Source of the DNA: an uncultured Collinsella sp.
GTDB lineage: Bacteria; Actinomycetota; Coriobacteriia; Coriobacteriales; Coriobacteriaceae
NCBI GenBank assembly: GCA_959601045.1
Contig: CAUGNZ010000023.1
Span: forward strand, 1 to 39,877
Length of the DNA: 39,877 nt
Direction of reading: 5' to 3'
The notes beneath the pieces are model-generated. The model had not been told where the DNA came from. It saw nothing but the letters and a program-made list of their open reading frames with translations, and did no database searches. This document shows, in pieces, positions 34,860-39,877 of the stretch; positions within the stretch are counted from its first letter, which is position 1, and every line of letters starts with the position of its first letter. The position numbers and the translations under genes are program-made.

Positions 34860-37730
34860 ATGAGTCGCCGCAACACCGAGCTGCTCTTGCTCATCGCCTC
34901 GGCGTTCCCCGTCATCCTGCTGTATGCGATGTACGTCCTCACCGCGGGCGCTGCCATCTCCTTTGAGACGCTCGCCGTACCGATCGGCCTCTTTGCCGCC
35001 TTTGCCGCGGCCCACATTGCCGTGCGCATCTTGGCGCCCGGTGCCGACCCCGCCATCCTGCCCATTGTCTTTGTGCTTTCGGGCATCGGCATCACGTTCG
35101 TGACGCGTCTCGCCCCCGCTCTCGCCATCTCACAGCTCATCATCCTGTTTGTCTCGGTGGCCCTGATGGTGGGAACGCTCGCGTTGGTTAAGAACCTCGA
35201 CGTAGTCATGCGCTACAAGTACACCTTTGGCATTATCGGCATCATTCTGTTGATGCTGCCCATCTTTATCGGCACCACGATCTCGGGCTCCAAGCTGTGG
35301 ATTCGCATCGCGGGCTTTACCATCCAGCCCGGCGAGTTCGCCAAGGTCTTTATCGTGCTGTTCCTGGCCGGGTACCTGGCCGAGAACCGCGAGCTGCTCT
35401 CCATCTCCAACCGCAAGATCCTGGGCTTTAAGATCCCTCGCCTGCGACTGCTGCTGCCGCTGTTTGCCGTGTGGGGTGTGTGCCTGCTCGTCGTCGTCTT
35501 CGAACGCGATCTGGGTTCGGCCGTGCTGTTCTACACCATCTTCTTGCTGATGCTCTACGTTGCCACGGGACGATTCTCGTATGTCGTTATCGGCCTTGCG
35601 CTCTTAGCCGTTGGAGCCGTGGGCGCCTACAAGTTCCTGTCTCACGTTCAGGTGCGTTTCCAGGTTTGGGTCGATCCGTTTAAGGACGCCCAGGGCCAGG
35701 GCTACCAGATCGTCCAGTCGCTCTTCTCGCTTGCCGATGGCGGTCTGGTCGGTGTTGGTATCGGCAACGGCATGGCCAACAACATCCCTGTCGTCGAGTC
35801 CGACTTTATCTTCTCGGCCATCGGCGAGGAGATGGGCCTTTTGGGCGGCGGCGCCGTGCTCATCCTGTTTATGCTCTTTGCCGTGCGTGGCCTCACCACG
35901 GCTGCCCGCGCTAAATCCGACCTCGCCGCCTTTAGTGCCACGGGCCTTACGGCCGCCATCAGCTTCCAGGCCTTTTTAATCGTGGGCGGCGTTACCCGCC
36001 TGATCCCGCTGACCGGCGTCACCCTACCCTTTATGAGCCAGGGCGGTTCCTCGCTGCTGGCAAGCTTTATCATCGTCGCGCTCCTGCTGCGCGCCGGTGA
36101 CGAAGCGACCGGACGCGAGGCCGAGCTTACCGGCACCGGCACTATGGCCGCCATCACCGATGATCAGGTCGCATCTGCCGCCGCCCCGACGGGCACGCGC
36201 TTTGCCACCTCGTCTTCCTACGGCAGCGGCAGCCATTCCGTCGGCTCGCGCATGCGCCGTCGCCTGCTCGACACGCCTGAATCCGGTGTGCTCGGCCGCG
36301 TCGCGCTCGCCAACCGTCTAACCCGTGCGGTGCTCGCCTTTACGGCGCTGTTCGCCATCCTTATCGGCAACCTCACCTATGTCCAGGTCATCAAGGCCAA
36401 GGACTATCAGGACATGCCGACCAACAACCACACCATCGCCCGCTCCAAGTACATCCAGCGCGGTTCCATCATCACGTCCGACGGCGTGACGCTGGCCGAG
36501 TCGCTGCAGCAGGAGGACGGCACCTACGTACGCTCCTACCCCAACGGTAACCTGGCAGCGCACGTGGTTGGCTACGTGAGCCAGCAGTATGGCACCACCG
36601 CCATCGAGAGCGTCATGAACGACACGCTCACCGGTTCTAAGGACTACTCCAGCTGGAACAACGCCATCGCGTCGCTCGCGGGCCAGACCCAGCCGGGCAA
36701 CACCGCCAAGCTCACCATCGACTCGCGCATCCAGACGGCGGCCGAGCAGGCACTCAAGGGCTTTAAGGGCGCTGTAGTGGTCATCGACCCGCGTACCGGC
36801 GCGGTGCTCGCATGTGCCAGCTCGCCCACCTACGACAACACCAACATCGACGCCCTACTGCAGGCTGGCGGCGGCGAGGACGGCTCTATGTACAATCGCG
36901 CCATGGACGCGCTGTACACGCCGGGCTCCACGTTTAAGGTCGTTACGCTTTCCGCGGCACTCGAGACCGGCACCGCCAGCCTTACCAGCACCTACCAGGC
37001 GCCCGGCTCCATGGACATCGGCAACGCACCGGTCACCAACTATGCCAACGAGAGCTACGGCACCATCAGCCTGCAGCAGGCCTTTGCCGTGTCCTCCAAC
37101 GTCGTCTTTGGCCAGGTGGCAAACGAAGTTGGCGCAAACACGCTCGTGCAGTTTGCCAACGCCTTTGGCTACGGCCAAAAGCTCGGCCAGGACCTGACCT
37201 CCGCGGCCTCCATCATGGCAGACCCGTCGCTCATGACCGAGTGGGAGACCGCTTGGGCCGGCGCCGGCCAGCCTGTCGGCATGGACCACACGCCCGGCCC
37301 GCAGACCACCGTCATGCAAAACGCCGTGATTGCCGCCGCCATCGCTAACAGTGGCGTGGTCATGGACCCGTACTTTGTAGCCCAGGTACTCGCCCCGGAC
37401 GGAACTGTGGTCAAGACCACGCAGTCCCGCTCGCTGGGTCAGGCCGTCAGCTCCGCCACGGCCGACCAGGTCAAGCAGGCCATGCTCGCCGTCGTCCAGT
37501 CCGGTACCGGCACCGATGCCCAGGTCCCCGGCGTCAAGGTCGCCGGCAAGACCGGCTCGGCCGAGACCGGCGGCACCAACGTCAACTCGATGTTCGTTGG
37601 CTTTGCACCTTACGATTCACCCACGGTCGCCATCTCGGTGGCCTTGGAGGATTACGACAAACACGACGTCAAGGCGGCCAAGATTGCCGGCATCGTCCTG
37701 ACCGCAGCGCTCGCCGCACAGGGAGCGTGA
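34860..37730 (+). CDS. SEDS glycosyltransferase fused to class B PBP
   Basis: A 956-residue single chain. Residues 1-420 are a polytopic SEDS protein (FtsW/RodA type) with the catalytic-region motif FERDLGSAV and TGVTLPFMSQGGSSLL. After a 60-residue linker and a membrane helix near 488-510 comes a penicillin-binding transpeptidase with S690-T-F-K693, S745-S-N747 and K897-T-G. The first polymerises lipid II into glycan, the second crosslinks the peptides. They are separate genes (rodA, pbpA) in most actinobacteria. The frame is uninterrupted. ATG 34860 is chosen for GGGAG at proper spacing; GTG 34851 overlaps the site. It lies between phosphatase and PASTA kinase genes, the rodA-pbpA position in actinobacteria, supporting a role in elongation or division. 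Confidence 0.95.
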   Translation: MSRRNTELLLLIASAFPVILLYAMYVLTAGAAISFETLAVPIGLFAAFAAAHIAVRILAPGADPAILPIVFVLSGIGITFVTRLAPALAISQLIILFVSVALMVGTLALVKNLDVVMRYKYTFGIIGIILLMLPIFIGTTISGSKLWIRIAGFTIQPGEFAKVFIVLFLAGYLAENRELLSISNRKILGFKIPRLRLLLPLFAVWGVCLLVVVFERDLGSAVLFYTIFLLMLYVATGRFSYVVIGLALLAVGAVGAYKFLSHVQVRFQVWVDPFKDAQGQGYQIVQSLFSLADGGLVGVGIGNGMANNIPVVESDFIFSAIGEEMGLLGGGAVLILFMLFAVRGLTTAARAKSDLAAFSATGLTAAISFQAFLIVGGVTRLIPLTGVTLPFMSQGGSSLLASFIIVALLLRAGDEATGREAELTGTGTMAAITDDQVASAAAPTGTRFATSSSYGSGSHSVGSRMRRRLLDTPESGVLGRVALANRLTRAVLAFTALFAILIGNLTYVQVIKAKDYQDMPTNNHTIARSKYIQRGSIITSDGVTLAESLQQEDGTYVRSYPNGNLAAHVVGYVSQQYGTTAIESVMNDTLTGSKDYSSWNNAIASLAGQTQPGNTAKLTIDSRIQTAAEQALKGFKGAVVVIDPRTGAVLACASSPTYDNTNIDALLQAGGGEDGSMYNRAMDALYTPGSTFKVVTLSAALETGTASLTSTYQAPGSMDIGNAPVTNYANESYGTISLQQAFAVSSNVVFGQVANEVGANTLVQFANAFGYGQKLGQDLTSAASIMADPSLMTEWETAWAGAGQPVGMDHTPGPQTTVMQNAVIAAAIANSGVVMDPYFVAQVLAPDGTVVKTTQSRSLGQAVSSATADQVKQAMLAVVQSGTGTDAQVPGVKVAGKTGSAETGGTNVNSMFVGFAPYDSPTVAISVALEDYDKHDVKAAKIAGIVLTAALAAQGA

Positions 37731-37780
37731 TGTCCATGATCGAATCGGACACCCGAGGCGCGCCGCGGCCGAAGAGTTAG
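37730..37780 (+). other. 16-codon frame coupled to the fusion gene stop
   Basis: ATG 37730 shares its first base with the TGA of the SEDS-PBP gene (TGATG), follows GGGAG, and ends at TAG 37778. The product would be 16 residues, polar, with no known similarity. It may be a translated leader that affects the kinase gene 80 bp downstream, or chance. Confidence 0.2.
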
Positions 37781-37862
37781 CGGCAACGCGCCACACGGCC
37801 CCAGCGGCCACATCGTATGTACTACACACATCGTTGAGCGAATAGTTATGTTAGGAGCAGGA

Positions 37863-39818
37863 ATGGAACAGAGGGTCCTCGGGGGAAGATACCTCCTCAA
37901 GGATAAGGTGGGGACAGGCGGCATGGCGACCGTCTTCCGTGCGCAGGACCAGGTCCTCGACCGCACGGTAGCCGTCAAGATCATGCTGCCGCAGTATGCT
38001 GGCGACGCAACCTTCGCCGCACGCTTTAAGCAGGAGGCTCAGGCAGCAGCCGGTCTCTCCTCCCCCTATATCGTGGGCGTCTACGATTGGGGCAAGGACG
38101 GCGACACCTATTACATCGTCATGGAGTACCTGCGCGGCACCGACCTTAAGAGCGGCATCAAGAGCCACGGCGCCCTCGACCCCAAGAAGGTCGCCCAGAT
38201 CGGCTCGCAGATCAGCTCCGCGCTTTCGGTCGCCCACAAGCACGAGATCATCCACCGCGACATCAAGCCGCAGAACATCATGGTGCTGCCCGACGGCAAC
38301 ATCAAGGTGATGGACTTTGGCATCGCGCGCGCCAAGAACAGCCACCTCACGCAAGACAACAACGTGCTGGGAACCGCCCACTACGTCAGTCCCGAGCAGA
38401 CCCGTGGTCAGGACCTCGGCCCCACCTCGGATATCTACTCGCTGGGCGTCGTGATGTACGAGTGCGCCACCGGCCGCGTGCCCTTTGACGGTGATGACGC
38501 CATCTCGGTCGCACTCAAGCAGGTCAACGAGCTGCCTATTCCGCCGAGCCAGATCAACTCCGGTGTCGACGCCGACCTTGAGCGCATCATCCTCAAGTGC
38601 ATGGAGAAGGACCCGGCAAACCGCTTCCAGACCGCCGACGAGCTGCGTCAGGTGCTCAACAGCTACCTGTCGGGCCGTGCCGTCAACATCTCGGAGCCCA
38701 CGCGCATCATCGGTGCACCCGGTGAGCTGGGCGCCACCAAGACTCGCGAGCTTTCCGATCAGACGCGCGCCATGGTACGTCCCGTCTCGGGCGTGAGCGG
38801 CCAGAATACCGCTCGTAGCTCGGTTTCGGGCTCCACCGGCTCCTACGAGGTCGAAAAGCCCAAATCCAACAAGAACAAGATCATCGCCGCTGTGGTGGCA
38901 GCTGTTGCCGTCATCGGCATCGTTGTGGCCTTTGCTACTGGGCTCTTTGGCGGCGAGCAGGTCCCCGTGCCCGACGTGCTGGGCAAGGACCAGCAGACTG
39001 CCGTCGAGCTGATCAAGGAAGCCGGCCTCGAGGTCGGCACCATCGACCAAAGCTACAACGACGATGTCGACGAAGGCAAGGTCGCCGAGCAAACGCCCAA
39101 CGGCCACACCAAGAAGGCCAAGGGCACCAAGGTGAACCTGGTGATCTCCAAGGGCCCCAAGCCCTCCGAGAAGGTTGAGGTTCCCCGGCTTGTCGGCCTG
39201 ACCAAGGACCAGGCAGAAGCCGCGCTGGCAAGCGTTGGCCTGAAGGGCAACGCCTCCGAGGAGGCCAACGAGGCCGATGAGGGCCAGGTCTTTGAGCAGG
39301 GCACCGAAGCCGGTAAGGAAGTCGAGAAGGGCACGACCATCTCGTATAAGGTCTCGAGCGGCCCGGATACCACGTCCGTCCCCGACCTGACCGACATGAC
39401 CGAGGCCCAGGCGCGCAACGCCCTCGATATGGCAGGCTTTGGCGTCGACGTGAGCTACCAGGAGAACGACTCGGTTACCGAGGGCACCGTGATCAGCTGG
39501 AACCCCAGCGGCAAGCAGAAGCCCGGCGCCACGATTACCGTCGTCATTGCCAAGAAGTCCGGCAAGGCCTCCGTCCCGGGCAACCTATACGGCAAGAGCA
39601 TTTCCGCCGCCGTTACCGCGCTCAACAACGCCGGTTTCTATAACATTGGCTTCTGTGACCAGAACGGCAATCCCGTGAGCGGTAACGAGGATGCCACCGT
39701 TACGGGCGTCTCCCCCACCGGCAAGCAGTCCACCGACAGCACGATTACGCTGACGGTTGCACTTTCTGGCTCGGGTTCGGGCACGGGCACGGGCGGCGAT
39801 TCCGGTACGACCAACTAA
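37863..39818 (+). CDS. pknB: PASTA-domain Ser/Thr kinase, PknB type
   Basis: A 651-residue membrane kinase. Cytoplasmic kinase core at 8-275: VGTGGMATV loop, Lys39 in VAVKI, HRD at 131-133 with Asn138, DFG at 151-153, GTAHYVSPEQ activation segment. A linker rich in Thr/Ser (likely autophosphorylation sites) leads to a membrane helix at about 339-361. Four outer PASTA repeats follow from 367 (starting with PVPDVLGKD, VEVPRLVGLT, SVPDLTDMT and SVPGNLYGKS), which in this family bind muropeptides or lipid II. The Gly/Ser/Thr tail is short. ATG 37863 is chosen for AGGAG upstream; ATG 37848 overlaps that site. Last gene of the operon, likely coupling cell-wall status to the SEDS-PBP enzyme, FHA proteins and phosphatase. 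Confidence 0.96.
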   Translation: MEQRVLGGRYLLKDKVGTGGMATVFRAQDQVLDRTVAVKIMLPQYAGDATFAARFKQEAQAAAGLSSPYIVGVYDWGKDGDTYYIVMEYLRGTDLKSGIKSHGALDPKKVAQIGSQISSALSVAHKHEIIHRDIKPQNIMVLPDGNIKVMDFGIARAKNSHLTQDNNVLGTAHYVSPEQTRGQDLGPTSDIYSLGVVMYECATGRVPFDGDDAISVALKQVNELPIPPSQINSGVDADLERIILKCMEKDPANRFQTADELRQVLNSYLSGRAVNISEPTRIIGAPGELGATKTRELSDQTRAMVRPVSGVSGQNTARSSVSGSTGSYEVEKPKSNKNKIIAAVVAAVAVIGIVVAFATGLFGGEQVPVPDVLGKDQQTAVELIKEAGLEVGTIDQSYNDDVDEGKVAEQTPNGHTKKAKGTKVNLVISKGPKPSEKVEVPRLVGLTKDQAEAALASVGLKGNASEEANEADEGQVFEQGTEAGKEVEKGTTISYKVSSGPDTTSVPDLTDMTEAQARNALDMAGFGVDVSYQENDSVTEGTVISWNPSGKQKPGATITVVIAKKSGKASVPGNLYGKSISAAVTALNNAGFYNIGFCDQNGNPVSGNEDATVTGVSPTGKQSTDSTITLTVALSGSGSGTGTGGDSGTTN

Positions 39819-39842
39819 GTCGCCCATTACAGTCTGAAATAG

Positions 39843-39864
39843 GCCATCGATAAATTTCGATGGC
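39843..39864. terminator. Hairpin downstream of pknB
   Basis: GCCATCGA (39843-39850) and TCGATGGC (39857-39864) form a perfect 8-bp stem 24 bp beyond the pknB stop. No U-run follows before the window ends, so the terminator role is uncertain. Confidence 0.4.
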
Positions 39865-39877
39865 GAGCATTCGGCGC

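Noticed and set aside
37851..39107. 418-codon minus-strand frame opposite pknB
   Set aside because: Shadow of the kinase gene, rich in Val/Leu/Asp/Gly and without a ribosome site.

Overview
The window looks like a chromosomal segment of a gut Coriobacteriia bacterium, most likely Collinsella or a close relative. This is inferred from the high-GC actinobacterial coding style, the actinobacterial order of phosphatase, SEDS/PBP and PASTA-kinase genes, and a very large pyruvate:ferredoxin oxidoreductase typical of strict anaerobes. No rRNA, tRNA or CRISPR array was seen.

Region 1 (1-7.9 kb) is anaerobic core metabolism with repeat-rich gaps. It holds carbamate kinase (arcC), an AAA/DUF4143-type ATPase preceded by three 34-bp direct repeats, and pyruvate:ferredoxin oxidoreductase (nifJ). 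The gaps carry strong inverted repeats, three REP-like hairpins and a 125-nt snap-back terminator.

Region 2 (7.9-14.4 kb) is an AT-richer accessory island flanked by two same-orientation copies of an FHA-domain coding segment. The left copy is truncated and the right copy is the end of an intact gene. Inside are a radical SAM/SPASM peptide maturase, a 59-residue Cys/Asp-rich precursor whose Cys residues repeatedly sit in C-X3-D motifs, a 35-residue membrane peptide, an ABC exporter and a decayed methyltransferase gene. I read this as a thioether (ranthipeptide, freyrasin-like) RiPP locus. It is the best candidate here for an undescribed system.

Region 3 (14.4-23.4 kb) begins with a minus-strand, translationally coupled operon: membrane-anchored protein, Ser/Thr kinase, FHA protein. 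DNA maintenance genes follow (recR, a YbaB/EbfC gene, dnaX), interleaved with two plus-strand membrane proteins of unknown function.

Region 4 (23.4-29.3 kb) is a minus-strand module. A double-LuxR membrane regulator stands upstream of a small secreted Cys-containing protein, two ABC permeases, an ABC ATPase and an exported protein. The layout resembles bacteriocin/immunity or envelope-stress ABC systems.

Region 5 (29.4-39.9 kb) is a plus-strand cell-envelope signalling operon: a polytopic Ser/Thr kinase with a non-RD catalytic loop, an FhaA-like protein, an FhaB-like protein, a PP2C phosphatase, a natural fusion of a SEDS glycosyltransferase (FtsW/RodA) to a class B PBP transpeptidase, and a PASTA kinase (PknB). 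Most junctions overlap by a few bases. Just upstream is an array of five alternating inverted 14-bp motifs at 30/32-bp spacing. With region 3, the window encodes three kinases and three intact FHA proteins, which suggests a multi-input phospho-signalling network around peptidoglycan synthesis.
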